Shown here: positions 1-46,903 of the stretch, in pieces
Layout: each line of letters begins with the position of its first letter
Position numbering within the stretch: the stretch's first letter is position 1
Source: Neoarius graeffei
Lineage: Eukaryota; Chordata; Actinopteri; Siluriformes; Ariidae
DNA: 64,000 bases
Assembly (NCBI RefSeq): GCF_027579695.1
Contig: NC_083582.1
Location: 3,718,378 to 3,782,377, forward strand
Reading direction: 5' to 3'
Notes under the pieces: generated by a model
Databases searched by the model: none
What the model was told of the DNA's origin: nothing
Seen by the model: only the letters and a program-made list of their open reading frames with translations
Made by a program: the position numbers and the translations under genes

Positions 1-445
1 AATAAAACACTGAATGAAATTTATTGGAAAATATTTTGGTACGTATAAATAGGTAATGTTTTATAATAATAAGAATAAGAATAATAATGTGTTGTAATAA
101 TATACTGGTGCTGTATTTAGATTTATTTTAAAATAAAAATACACTTTGTGTGTTTATTATTGAAGTCATCTTAGACAAAAAATTATTTATGTTTATATTA
201 TTTATTGATAAAAGTAAACACTTACTGTAAAGTGATGCACTTCTACAGCGCACAAATAACAGAAATTATTAAATAATTAAATTTTGCAGTTAAGTATTTG
301 TTTTTATTAATAATCTTATTTTTTTAAATAAATATATATTTTATGGCTTTTATTGAAATAATTTTGTTGAGTGTGTAAAACTCCAGCCATGAACAGGGAG
401 TGATGTCTGAAAGCAGAACTGAGTGATGGAACTGAGTGAGAAGGA
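1..445. other. AT-rich sequence, nothing recognised
   Basis: Strongly AT-rich with short poly-T and poly-A runs. I see no convincing ORF, splice signal or repeat family here. Confidence 0.5.
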
Positions 446-529
446 TCTGAGTCCACTTGGATCTGAGTGATGGATCTGAGTCCAGTTGGTTCTGAGTCCA
501 GTTGGTTCTGAGTCCAGTTGGTTCTGCTG
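446..529. repeat. short 16-bp tandem repeat
   Basis: Repeats of the form CTGAGTCCAGTTGGTT, about three near-perfect copies preceded by two degenerate ones (GATCTGAGTCCACTTG). The small ORFs crossing it are by-products of the repeat. Confidence 0.7.
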
Positions 530-616
530 TGGTGGCTGCAGGGCGGCTCTCAGGGGGAGGGAGCAGGGAGCTGTTTGAAACACGACCACTATCTGACCAC
601 GCCCACAGCCTCACAG

Positions 617-742
617 CCAATCAGAGACGGACTACACGGGCATCCGGTCGTTGGATTGGTTCGTACAAACTGGCCCCACCCTCCATGTCTGGACTCTCGC
701 GCTTTCCAGGTGACGTATTCACATTCTCTTGCCCTTATAAGG
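617..742 (+). promoter_or_regulatory. promoter-like cluster: two CCAAT boxes and a CArG box
   Basis: CCAAT at 617-621, an inverted CCAAT (ATTGG) at 655-659, and the perfect palindromic CArG box CCTTATAAGG at 733-742, which could also act as a TATA element. The surrounding 540-800 is clearly richer in G+C than the AT-rich flanks. The motifs are seen directly. That they drive a plus-strand transcript converging on EXOC7 is inference, because no downstream gene could be identified. Confidence 0.35.
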
Positions 743-965
743 GAAAGGGTCTTGGAACCCAGGATTCCAGGAGGATAGAAGCCCCGCCCTTCCTGTCCCG
801 GACCGCACGCCTTTTTCTTCTCTTTCAGTTTGTAAACTAATGTTTGTTTGTCCGAGAAATTATTCACAGTCTGTTCCAGATGTTCAACTTTAACTCAAAT
901 TTATCCCAATGGGTTCAAATTAATCCACTAAACAAGTTTTAATTATGAATTGGCGCGAGTTCAAG

Positions 966-973
966 TGACGTCA
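966..973. promoter_or_regulatory. consensus CRE (CREB/ATF) palindrome
   Basis: Perfect TGACGTCA, 27 bases before an ATG at 1000-1002 in a Kozak-like context (ACATGGCC). Binding is not shown; the motif can occur by chance. Confidence 0.35.
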
Positions 974-999
974 CACTGAAGACAAACAAACAAACAAAC

Positions 1000-1400
1000 A
1001 TGGCCGCTATTAGAAATCTGGGGTGTTTTGCTGTCAGTAAGGTTTTGTTGAACATTCACTTGTCCTTCATTTCCAGGTCAGGGATGTGAACTTGGGGGTG
1101 GACGATACATCAGGAAACATCGCGATCCACGATATCACCACCTCAAAGCGAGCATCAGGTCCTTCCACTCCAGCAGCTATACAGTGTAAACTCCCTCTGC
1201 TCCAGCTTCACCTCCGACTGTTACAAAGCACTAAAACTGGAGACTCCTTCCAGAAATGTTACACAAACACAGTTGTCCTTACAGAGTCCCTGTGGATGAG
1301 CGGTTACTATAGAAACGATAACATAACGAGCGTATTCATTATCAATAAACCTGTGATGTGCAGCTGCATGACTGTCGGAGCTGCCGTTATAGAGAATTAA
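1000..1400 (+). other. possible first exons of an unidentified gene
   Basis: An ATG at 1000 opens a short frame (MAAIRNLGCFAVSKVLL). A good 3' splice-site-like pyrimidine tract ending in AG lies at about 1053-1078, followed by a 104-codon plus-strand frame (1086-1400). I do not recognise either peptide. It may be non-coding or part of a decayed repeat. Confidence 0.15.
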
Positions 1401-2767
1401 TCAACACCTTCTGACCAATCAATCAATCAATCAATCAGAGTGTGAACATCACATTGATTCCAGCAGCGTTTTCCTCCTGCCATTTCAAGAATTAAAAGCA
1501 TCCGAGAGAAAAATCAACGAAAGCAGCATTTCCCAGAACTTTATGTTCCAGTTCTATGGAGGTATCATGTGAAATAGTGTTAGACATCTCCTTAACCGGA
1601 CTCCATCATGCAGTGGCTGGGATTGGATTGAGAATTACTCTCACACTAATGAGCTAATCACTAGCTAAAACTTTTAGATCATTTTCAGAGCCTTTCCTGA
1701 ACGACTCATAAACTACAATGCAGCATCTCCAAGTCACTTCCAAGGTGGTTTCTCCTAAAAACATACGTCTGTGAAGGTGCTCAATCAGCCACGTTCTTGA
1801 CTTTAATCCTTTAGAGTCCCAGAAGGAACCTTATTTTCTGGTGAAAGTTGCGCAAGTCTTGGTCACTGGGCTTGTTTTCAAATGTTTTACTAAGCTTAGG
1901 TTCTTTATAAGTTCTTCTGCATGGTCAGATGGACTCCAGTGTTTAACACACTTTTGACTTTTTACATTTTAGTAAACATCATGAGGAACATGCTGCTGTG
2001 TGTGTGTGTGTGCGTTCACTGCTTCAGATGGGTTAAATGCAGAGAGGAAATTTCACAAGTGTGTGATGAATAAAGTTGTGCTTTCTTTCTTCTTTTCTTC
2101 AACCTGGTGGTATACCTGACACCTGAAAACGAAGCAGGCTTGAAACAGTGTCAAGCTGGAACAAACCATCACTGAACAGCCGGGGAGGTCTGTAACACCA
2201 CTCGCTCATCACCTGCTTACATCATCACCCTGGTCTGATAAACATGAAGGGTTATACCATTCACACCCTCTGACTTCACATCAGTCAGTCAATCTCGTAA
2301 AGGTACACCTGTGACTCATCCAGCACGCAGTAGAACTGATGAAGAACCTTCAGTGGAACCCTGGGTATTTATGAACAGCTGGATGCTAATTGGAAGCCAC
2401 TGTGCTGAGTAAATGCCACACATTCCTCAGTGCAGTTATAAAGTGTAGGAACAGTGTGATCTGCATGTTTCTGAGCCTCTGCAAGCCCAACTCACTCAGG
2501 AATTCCCATCGTTTCCCCACAGAGAAACACACACTCACGTTCATGGCCTAATATGGAAGAATCCAAAACAGAGGAATGGAGGAAGTGGCTGTGAAAAAGT
2601 AAACACAGCTCCACTGCACCCTCATCTCCTCCAGCTCTCCACTCGTCCATCAATACAGTCCTGCCCACGCGGACTACCTGCAGGATCCACAACCATCTAC
2701 TCCATAGTAGTCACCACTGCACACTGTTCTGAACTTTCAGTACTGATCAAAGAATTCAGAACTCCCT
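1401..2767. other. no gene seen; one short retroposon-like segment
   Basis: Contains (TCAA)n at about 1416-1437. Around 1990-2100 a (TG)n is followed by a stretch ending in an AATAAAGTTGTGCTTTC-type tail that resembles a common fish interspersed repeat; I cannot name the family. Nothing else was recognised. Confidence 0.35.

Positions 2768-2795
<28 letters not shown>
2768..2795. repeat. poly-G tract (28 G)
   Basis: An uninterrupted run of 28 G. It could form a G-quadruplex, and its length is unreliable in most sequencing chemistries. Confidence 0.95.
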
Positions 2796-2798
<3 letters not shown>

Positions 2799-3272
2799 CT
2801 GAGTGCTTGGTACCGGTACCGGTCTGCCTGATAGACAGACAGGCATCTTCTCTTGATCAGCATTAATTAAGGAAGTGTTTCCACACCACCATATTTACCC
2901 CCAGCCTCTGAGAACATTATTCATAAACATCACCTGATGTTCACGTGGCCCGTCCCACACTGGGCTCCTCGTTAATAAAAGACCAGCAGAGGGACACTGT
3001 TTAATAGCAGAGGAAATAAATTAGCAGTGGACTGAACTCTGTTCTTAGCAGTGTGCTGCCACCTACTAGTTACAGATGCAACAGCACTGTCTATATCCCT
3101 TTCTCTCTCACATACTTTTTAATTAAAAAAATATATATATTTTTGATATTTTAGAAATTTAAGATGTAAATAACCTCCAAATCACTTGCACATTACTGTC
3201 AATTAAGGTCAACATCTGGATCATCGGTCACTCAATCTTTAACTCTCTCTCTATATACACACACACACACAC
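2796..3272. other. no gene seen; flank of a Tc1 element
   Basis: Unique-looking sequence with a short (CT)n/(AC)n at about 3243-3270, directly against the Tc1 terminus. Confidence 0.5.
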
Positions 3273-3274
3273 TA

Positions 3275-4756
3275 GTGTATCTCAAAAAATTAGAATACCA
3301 TGAAAAAGTTCCTTTTTTTCATAATTTAATTCAAAAAGGTAAACTTTCATATATTCTATACTCATTGCATGTAAAGTGAAATATTTAAAGCCTTTTTTGT
3401 TTTAATTTTGATGATTATGGCTTATAGCTCATGAAAATCAGAAATCCAGTATCTCAAATGATTAGAATATTCCCTAAGATCAATCAAAAAAAGGATTTAC
3501 AATACAGAAATGTCCAACTTCTGAAAAGTATATTCATTTATACACTCAATACTTGGTTGGGGCTCCTTTACCATGAATTACTGTATCAATGCGGTGTGGC
3601 ATGGAGGTGATCAGTCTGTGGCACTGCTGAGGTGTTATTGAAGCCCAGGTTGCTTTGATAGTGGCCTTCAGCGTATCTGTATTTTTGGGTCGGGTGTTTC
3701 TCATCTTCCTCTTGACAATACCCCATAGATTCTCTATGGGGTTCAGGTCAGGCAAGTTGGCTGGCCAATCAAACACAGTAATATCATGGTCAGCAAACCA
3801 TTTGGTAGTAGTTTTGGCACTGTGGGTAGGTGCGAAGTCCTGCTGGAAAAGGAAATCGGCATCTCCAAAAAGCTCATCAGCAGATGGAAGCATGAAGTGC
3901 TCTAAAATCTCCTGGTAGATGGCTGTGTTGACTTTGGACTTGATAAAATACAGTGGAGCAACACCAGCAGATGACATGGCACCCCAAATCATCACAGACT
4001 GTGGAAACTTCACACTGGGCTTCAAACACCTTGGATTCTGTGCCTCTCCACTCTTCCTCCAGACTCTAGAACCGTGATTTCCAAATTAAATGCAAAATGC
4101 ACTTTCATCTGAAAAGAGGACTTTGGACCACTGAGCAACAGTCCATTTCTTTCTCTCCTTAGCCCAGATAAGACACTTCTGACATTGTCTCTGGCTCAGG
4201 AGTAGCTTGATATTAGGAATGCGAAAGTTGTATCCCCTTTCTTGAAGATGTCTGTTCGTGATGGGTCTTGATACACTGACACCAGCCTCAGTCCACTCCT
4301 TGTGAAGCTCTCCCAAGTTCTTGAATCAACTTTTCTTGACAATCCTCTCAAGACTGCGGCCATCCCTGTTGCTTGTGCACCTTTTCCAGCCACCCTTTTC
4401 AGCAATGACCTTTTGTGGCTTACCCTCCTTGTGGAGGGCATCAGTGATCATCTTCTGGACAACAGTCAAGTCAGCAGTCTTCCCCGTGATTGTGGTTGTG
4501 TGTACTGAACTAGACCGAGAGATACACTGTGTTCATACTGTTTTACTCAAACTCGAAATGAAATATTCAAATATTTTGAGATTTTTTTTAATGTTTTTGT
4601 ACTGTATGCCATACTGATTACAATTAAAATAGGAAAATGCTTGAAACATTTTAGTTTATGTGTAATGAGTCTATAATATATAATATTTTCACTTTCTTAA
4701 ATAACTGATGGAAAATATTGAACTTTTTCACAATATTCTAATTTTTTGAGATGTAC
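3275..4756 (-). mobile_element. Tc1/mariner-like DNA transposon, decayed copy 1
   Basis: Inverted ends GTGTATCTCAAAAAATTAGA (left) and the reverse complement of a matching right end starting GTACATCTC, extending about 40-50 bp imperfectly. Both ends are flanked by TA (3273-3274 and 4757-4758), the expected Tc1/mariner target duplication. The transposase remnant runs on the minus strand. The family was judged from protein motifs and TIRs, not from a database search. Confidence 0.9.
3546..4508 (-). pseudogene. Tc1-like transposase pseudogene
   Basis: Three minus-strand frames must be joined (about 4508-4196, 4316-4086, 4025-3546), so the gene is broken by frameshifts. The last frame carries the classical C-terminal half: MIWGAMS, the second catalytic Asp region FQQDFAPTH, the [10 protein letters not shown] motif with the catalytic Glu, and the terminal KGAPTKY. 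These are DDE motifs of cut-and-paste transposases that mobilise elements at TA sites. The copy cannot make an active protein as it stands. Confidence 0.88.
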
Positions 4757-4758
4757 TA

Positions 4759-4762
<4 letters not shown>

Positions 4763-4819
<57 letters not shown>

Positions 4820-4820
4820 T
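4763..4820. repeat. (TA)n-(CA)n compound microsatellite
   Basis: A run of about 20 TA units followed by CA units, directly next to the Tc1 right end. Confidence 0.95.
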
Positions 4821-4939
4821 GCCTTAGATTTTTTTTATTTTAAAATTGTGTTGTTTTTGGGAAGAGAATTTTGTGTATGTACATTTTTATACATTTTCTG
4901 ATTTTTTTTTCCATCAACATTACATTTTGTAAACTTGAA

Positions 4940-5648
4940 GATGAAAAATCTTGGACATCAGAAGATTGGACTGAGGCAAAGTGGAACAGTGTGCTGTGGT
5001 CTGACAAGTCCATGTTGTTTTTGGAAATCATGAACGTCATGTCCTTCGGGTTAAAGAGGAAAAGGACAGTCCAGGCTGTTACCAGCACAAAGTTCAAAAA
5101 CTGGCATCTGCGATGGTATGGGGGTGTGTTCGTGCCCATGGCAGGGGGAACTTACACATCTGTGAAGGTTTCATTAATGCTGAAAAGTGCACACAGGTTC
5201 TGGAGCAACATGGTGCATCCAGACGACATCTTTTTGTCAGGGACGTCTCCAATTATTCCAGCAAGACAACACCAAGCTACATTCTACACGTTACAACAGC
5301 ATGGCTTTGCAGTAAAAGAGGGCAGGTGCTAAACTGGCCTGCCTGCCTCCTTCTGAAAATGTGTGGTGCATAAACTGAAGTCGTATATCAAGCAACAATG
5401 GGGGGGGGGGGGGGGATTCACTTTCAGAACTTCAACAGTTAGTGCCTCAGCTCCCAAACAGTGTGTTGTTAAAAGAAAAGGTGGTGTAACATTTTTTTTT
5501 TTGGAATGTGTTGCAGGCATCAAATTGAGAATGAATGAATATTTCGAAAAAAAAAAAAGTTTGAGTTTGAATGTTAAAAATCATTGCATTCTGTTTTTAT
5601 CCACGTTTTACACAGCATTCCAACTTTTTTGGAATCAGGATTGTACCC
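4940..5648 (+). mobile_element. 5'-truncated remnant of the Tc1 family found intact at 46904
   Basis: The translation shows WTEAKWNSVLWSDKS near the start, and the 3' end carries TTCCAACTTTTTTGGAATCA before GGATTGTAC. This matches the terminal repeat of the element at 46904-48508. Stops and frameshifts run throughout, and a 16-G run (5400-5415) interrupts it. No left terminal repeat is visible. Confidence 0.8.
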
Positions 5649-5689
5649 ATGTCTCTAGAACATCTATAACACATCCATCTATATTCATA

Positions 5690-6234
5690 TAAAAGATCTG
5701 GATGTATATCTATATCTGTACTTGAGTGCAAAAGTTTGCACCCCCTTGAGATTTGAATGTTTCTCGCTTTTGTAATTTATATAAATAAACGAGTGTATAT
5801 ATGGTACGTATAAAATAACGATGCTATTTTGAGGCATCACGGATTCAAGACCTGATCTGAAGAGAAGCGTTAACAGGAAGGTCATAAATAATTCTCAGCA
5901 TCATTGTTTCGACCTTAAGGAGCATTTGTGTGACCAAACTTCAGATTTTTTGTTGCTGTTAAAACATTTATTTGTTGTCTTCACTGTATTTGTTCTCTGG
6001 CTACAAAAACCTTAGTGTTTAACCGTCTCTCTAACGAGTCTATTTAACGCTACAGCTCATCGATTTGTATCTGTATATCATCACTAATGTGGTTCAGTAT
6101 TATCAGTGGAGGTTCACATCATTTGTAAAAATAAATAAATAAATAAATAAAAATCTGTTTATAAGATACAGATAAGATAATCAAACCCACAGTGATTTTC
6201 AGGTGTTTAGTTGTTGTTATAAAAGGTTACTTAA
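5690..6234. other. no gene seen (downstream of EXOC7)
   Basis: AT-rich, with an (AATA)n run at about 6128-6152. No coding signal was recognised. Confidence 0.5.
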
Positions 6235-6240
6235 TTTATT
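6235..6240 (-). terminator. candidate EXOC7 polyadenylation signal
   Basis: AATAAA on the minus strand, about 240 bases beyond the EXOC7 stop codon. It is the first canonical hexamer I noticed in the 3' flank. No transcript evidence is available. Confidence 0.4.
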
Positions 6241-6481
6241 AGTCGTAATGTTTGGCTGTTCAGGTGATTAACGTGTTACGCTTAGTTCTGTGACCGTGTG
6301 ATACTGCCCCCTACTGACAGGTCAGTTTACATACACCATGTACTTGTATAATGGAATTCTTTACTGAGCATTAAACTGAGTATATTTACAGATTTAATAC
6401 AGAAACAGGACGCATTGTAGTGCAGCAGGAAACAGGAAGTGAGGGAGTGGCTACGACAAGTAAGCATGTAGTGGGCGGGGT

Positions 6482-43015
<36,534 letters not shown>

Positions 43016-43102
43016 GATGAACAAACTGAGAATTAAATTAATTTAATAGAAATTATTCCCAAACAAAACACTTCCCCTGGCCTTCCCTGTGTCGCTGCCG
43101 AG

Positions 43103-43169
43103 TGCGCATGCGCAGGACTGAGGCGCATGCGCAATGCAGATCAGGGCGCTGTGCGTCAGTTACTTCCGG
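43103..43169 (-). promoter_or_regulatory. exoc7: EXOC7 core promoter: two NRF1 palindromes and an ETS site
   Basis: TGCGCATGCGCA at 43103-43114 is a perfect NRF1 consensus, and a second GCGCATGCGC core lies at 43123-43132. CCGGAAGT (ETS/GABPA) is on the minus strand at 43162-43169. They sit 90-155 bases upstream of the EXOC7 ATG with no TATA box, typical of housekeeping CpG promoters. Binding itself is inferred. Confidence 0.7.
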
Positions 43170-43199
43170 GTTTTTATTCCATAAGAGGGCGCTGTCAGC

Positions 43200-44045
43200 T
43201 CAATGTTTCAAACTCAAAATAAATATAAACATTTATAACAATACACTTTCAGCCTTTTGTTCCTTCTTTATTATTATTATTATTATTATTCAATGTTTTA
43301 GTCAAACAGTAAAATTATACTCAATGAGCTGCAACGAATAAAAAGTAAAATAATATATGTAAAGATAGAATGAGATTTGTAAAAATAAGTGAAATGGAAA
43401 ACATATTTATTCATAATGTCATAAGATAAACAGTACACAAATATAATCACAAATAACTAAGTATTTAATAAATGAACGAAATGAGAAATGGACTAGCGGA
43501 GGATAAACCCAGTGCAGAAATGAAGAGAGCTGAGGATAAACCAGTGCTTTCATCACACAGTCTGAAAACCATCAGCATCACAAACTACAGGGTTAAAAAC
43601 GGGACCTTCTTCCACTTTATTCAACATGAAATTATTAAATTTTACATCAGAAATGTCTGAATCGTAGGAAGAATATTATACACATCCAGTGTACACAATT
43701 CACATTTCAACAGACATGGAAAAAAGAAAAAATGGAAGATACTGAGGACCTTTTATTCTTTACCTCAAGGTAAAATTTTATAAACACAGAATTATACAGA
43801 TTTTTAAGGCTTAATTATGTTTATCTGTAATTATAATACATTTAGAGGGACATCTGAATAAAAAAAAACATTTATATTTAATTTAACTCAGCTTAAAATG
43901 AACAGAAGTTCATAAAAGTAAAGTTTTCAAAATGTAAATAAACATGTCCACTAATTTTCCTTTCCTTTAACGAATTTAATTTAAATTTACTTTTTAATAT
44001 GTCGCTGTAATTCTTATTGGAGAAATCAGGACAGAGAATACATAT
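43200..44045. other. AT-rich intergenic sequence, nothing recognised
   Basis: (TTA)n at about 43268-43290. A GAGGATAAACCAGTGC-type segment is tandemly repeated once at 43496-43550. No gene seen. Confidence 0.45.
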
Positions 44046-44632
44046 ACACTCACCAGCCACTTTATTAGGAGCACCCATCTGTTGTTTTGTGCAGTTCTGT
44101 AATCAGCCGATCCCTCAACAGCATCAAATCGCGCAGATACAAATCAGGAGCTTCAGTTAATGATCACAATGTTCAAACATCAGAACAGGAAAAACTGTGA
44201 TCTCACAGTGAAGTGTGACTTTCTTTCTTTCACTGTGGTATGGGTGTTGGTTTGAGCCAGATGAGTGTGAGGTTTGAGTATTTCAGAAACTGCTGATCTC
44301 CTCCTGGGGTTTTCACACACAGCAGTCTCTAGAGTTTACACAGAATGGTGCGGAAAACAAAAAACACTGAGTGAGTGAGCGACAGTTCTGTGGGTGGAAA
44401 CAAACGCCTTGTTGATAAGAGAGGGTCAGAGGGAAATGGACAGATTGGTTTGAGCTTTTTTGCCAGGAAGGATATCGTAACTCATATAATCACTCTTTAC
44501 AACCGTGGTGAGCAGAAAAGCATCTCAGCATGCAACAGCAGAACAGAAGAACACACTGGGTTCCACTCCTGCAGCCAAGAACAGCGATCTTAGAACCAAC
44601 AACACGTTCCTATTAAAGTGGCCGGGGAGTGT
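44046..44632. mobile_element. TIR DNA element (CACTCACC...CCACTTTATTAGG type)
   Basis: Left end CACTCACCAGCCACTTTATT and, reversed, CACTCCCCGGCCACTTTAAT. 587 bp with no intact transposase. Ends of this type are widespread in fish genomes. Confidence 0.65.
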
Positions 44633-44656
44633 GTGTTTGTTTTACACATTCTAAAA

Positions 44657-44999
44657 TAACACGGTGGTGTAGTGGTTAGCGCTGTCGCCTCACAGCAAGA
44701 AGGTCCGGATTCGAGCCCTGTGGCCGGCGAGGGCCTTTCTGTGCGGAGTTTGCATGTTCTCCCCGTGTCCGCGTGGGTTTCCTCCGGGTGCTCCGGTTTC
44801 CCCCACAGTCCAAAGACATGCAGGTTAGGTTAACTGGCTAAGCCACTGGGGTTAAACTAGCCAGTGCAGACTTAGTGCCGGTCCCAAACCCGGATAGACT
44901 GGGGACGGTTGCGTCAGGAAGGGCATCCGGTGTAAAACCTAAACCAAATCAAATATTTGGATCATGATGATCTGTGATGGTGACCCCCAACGGCAAACT
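44657..44999 (+). mobile_element. tRNA-headed SINE, subfamily with GGATAGACTGGGG tail
   Basis: Head GGTGGTGTAGTGGTTAGCGC (A box) and ATTCGAGCCC (B box), then the V-SINE-like body TTTGCATGTTCTCCCCGTGT. After the shared TGCAGGTTAGGTTAACTGG its 3' half differs from the other two copies (CCCAAACCCGGATAGACTGG, GGAAGGGCATCCGG). Confidence 0.75.
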
Positions 45000-45523
45000 T
45001 TTATTTTTTTTATTAAAAGTAAAATAAATACTTTCCCCCTCAAAAAAACAACCCCCCCCCACACACACACACACTTCAGTGCATAAATAAATCTTACTGA
45101 GGATAAAAGTGGATAATGTGATAATAGAGTTGTGTCAGTAATACTACAGCGCAGTAACACACTTCTGTCCTTCTGGAAGCCAACTCCAGGAAAAAGGAAT
45201 TATGTGGGAATTTTTCTGGAATATCACACACAGTGAGATGTGTTCTGCAGCTCCGCTTCATCGTGCATCCTGTTTATTCACAGCCTATAATCACACACAC
45301 ACACACACACGAAACAAATCAGGTTCATCAGTCGTGCAAAACAGCACAAATAAACACACCCAGATTCATATTCTATAGATATATATTATATATTTATTAT
45401 TATACATATTAAATGTATCATTTATTATGAAGTATTTATGTTCATAAAGCATGATCTGTAACATTAAAAAGCAACCAAATACATAATAAATAACAAGACA
45501 CATTAATACATATATAACAGAAA
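45000..45523. other. no gene seen
   Basis: AT-rich, with short CA runs at about 45058-45075 and 45293-45310. Confidence 0.45.
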
Positions 45524-45536
45524 CCCGTTAGCGCTG

Positions 45537-45827
45537 TCGCCTCACAGCAAGAAGGTCCGGGTTCGAGCCCCGTGGCCGGCGAGGGCCTTTCTGTGCGGAG
45601 TTTGCATGTTCTCCCCGTGTCCGCGTGGGTTTCCTCCGGGTGCTCCGGTTTCCCCCACAGTCCAAAGACATGCAGGTTAGGTTAACTGGTGACTCTAAAT
45701 TGAGCGTAGGTGTGAATGTGAGTGTGAATGGTTGTCTGTGTCTATGTGTCAGCCCTGTGATGACCTGGCGACTTGTCCAGGGTGAACCCCGCCTTTCACC
45801 CGTAGTCAGCTGGGATAGGCTAGAGAG
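45537..45827 (+). mobile_element. tRNA-headed V-SINE-like copy, 5'-truncated, 13-bp target duplication
   Basis: Starts within the A box (GTTAGCGCTGTCGCC), keeps the B box GGGTTCGAGCCCC, and ends in the conserved CGCCTTTCACCCGTAGTCAG, CTGGGATAGGCT. Perfect 13-bp direct repeat ATAACAGAAACCC at 45524-45536 and 45828-45840. Confidence 0.88.
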
Positions 45828-46335
45828 ATAACAGAAACCCCGGGCAGGTGTGGGGCACTGTGGGCATTTCCAGGATCAGCGTTCCTGTATGGAGGCGGGA
45901 ACTCTGATCCGGATCCCTGACACATCTCAGATCACGCCTCCGCTGGTCGAGTAGGAACGTACCACATACAAGAGAGGACACATCAAGGCTTGGTGGACTC
46001 CCATCCATGAGAACCTGATTCAGTGCAAGCGAAAGCTTCGTGAAGGGGAGGTGTGTACACGGGGATATTCACAAGTCTCCACTGACGCCAGTCGTTATCA
46101 AATTCTGGGGCAAAAGCATAAAGCAGAGGCAGTAGTGAGTCTGCGCCTCATCCATCCACCAAGTCTTGGGACAGACTGGCCAGGGTTTCAGGTATTAGTT
46201 AGGCTCCGCCCCTCCCTCCATGGCATGGATCGTGTCGAGGGTTTCTTCTTGGAGTAGTCACAAGACAAGACCCTGATACACGCCTTCGACTGAGTGAGAT
46301 TAACTGATGTTGAGCAAATTCAGCTGAATGTTGCA

Positions 46336-46346
<11 letters not shown>

Positions 46347-46386
<40 letters not shown>
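46347..46386. repeat. (CA)n microsatellite
   Basis: About 20 CA units. Confidence 0.95.
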
Positions 46387-46389
<3 letters not shown>

Positions 46390-46399
46390 ATATCGAGTG

Positions 46400-46901
46400 A
46401 CGCAGGACACTCAAAATAAAGAAGAGACGACCCAAATGTTCGGGAACTCCTGCTCCAGGTGGATCATCATAATCCCATGGCCGGGTATTTGGGGCAGGAT
46501 AAAACACTGAACCGTCTCATGGCCCGTTTCTATTGGCCAGGTGATGTTCGCAGCTCGCGAGTCTGCCAGGCCCCCAAAGCAGCACTGCACCCGTTCCATT
46601 AATCCGGTCCTCATTTGAAAGACTCATCTGGACATCGTTGGGCCATGAGACCGGACTGCATGAGGGCATCGCTTTGGGTCAGATTTCATGAACTACAAAA
46701 CACGCTCCCCAGAAGCCACGCCCCTCGGCCACATCTCAGCACGCAGCATTGCGCAGGCACGCTTCCACGTTATCCAGAAACAGATCCTGACTGACCAGGG
46801 CGTGTCCTTTATGGCACACATTCTACAGAAACTACAAATGATTGAATTTGGGATTAAATCAAAGTGCGCCCGTGTTTATACGACATGAACACACAGTTTA
46901 A
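46400..46901 (+). pseudogene. Gmr1-like Ty3/Gypsy integrase fossil, 5' part
   Basis: Broken frames give DKTLNRLMARFYWPGDV-like, then APKAALHPF and ARSIAQARFHVIQKQILTDQ, GVSFMAHILQKL, FGIKSKCARVYTT. This follows retroviral-type integrase (…LTDQG.SFMS…) with many stops. The Tc1 at 46904 interrupts it at a codon for FNKTL. A 200-bp segment before it (46050-46260) may belong to the same element but is not recognisable. Confidence 0.7.
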
Positions 46902-46903
46902 TA

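Noticed and set aside
45224-45244. Candidate TVP23 last exon (AACACATCTCACTGTGTGTGA, minus)
   Set aside because: It follows a CAG and keeps phase, but lacks a pyrimidine tract and has no support beyond six codons.
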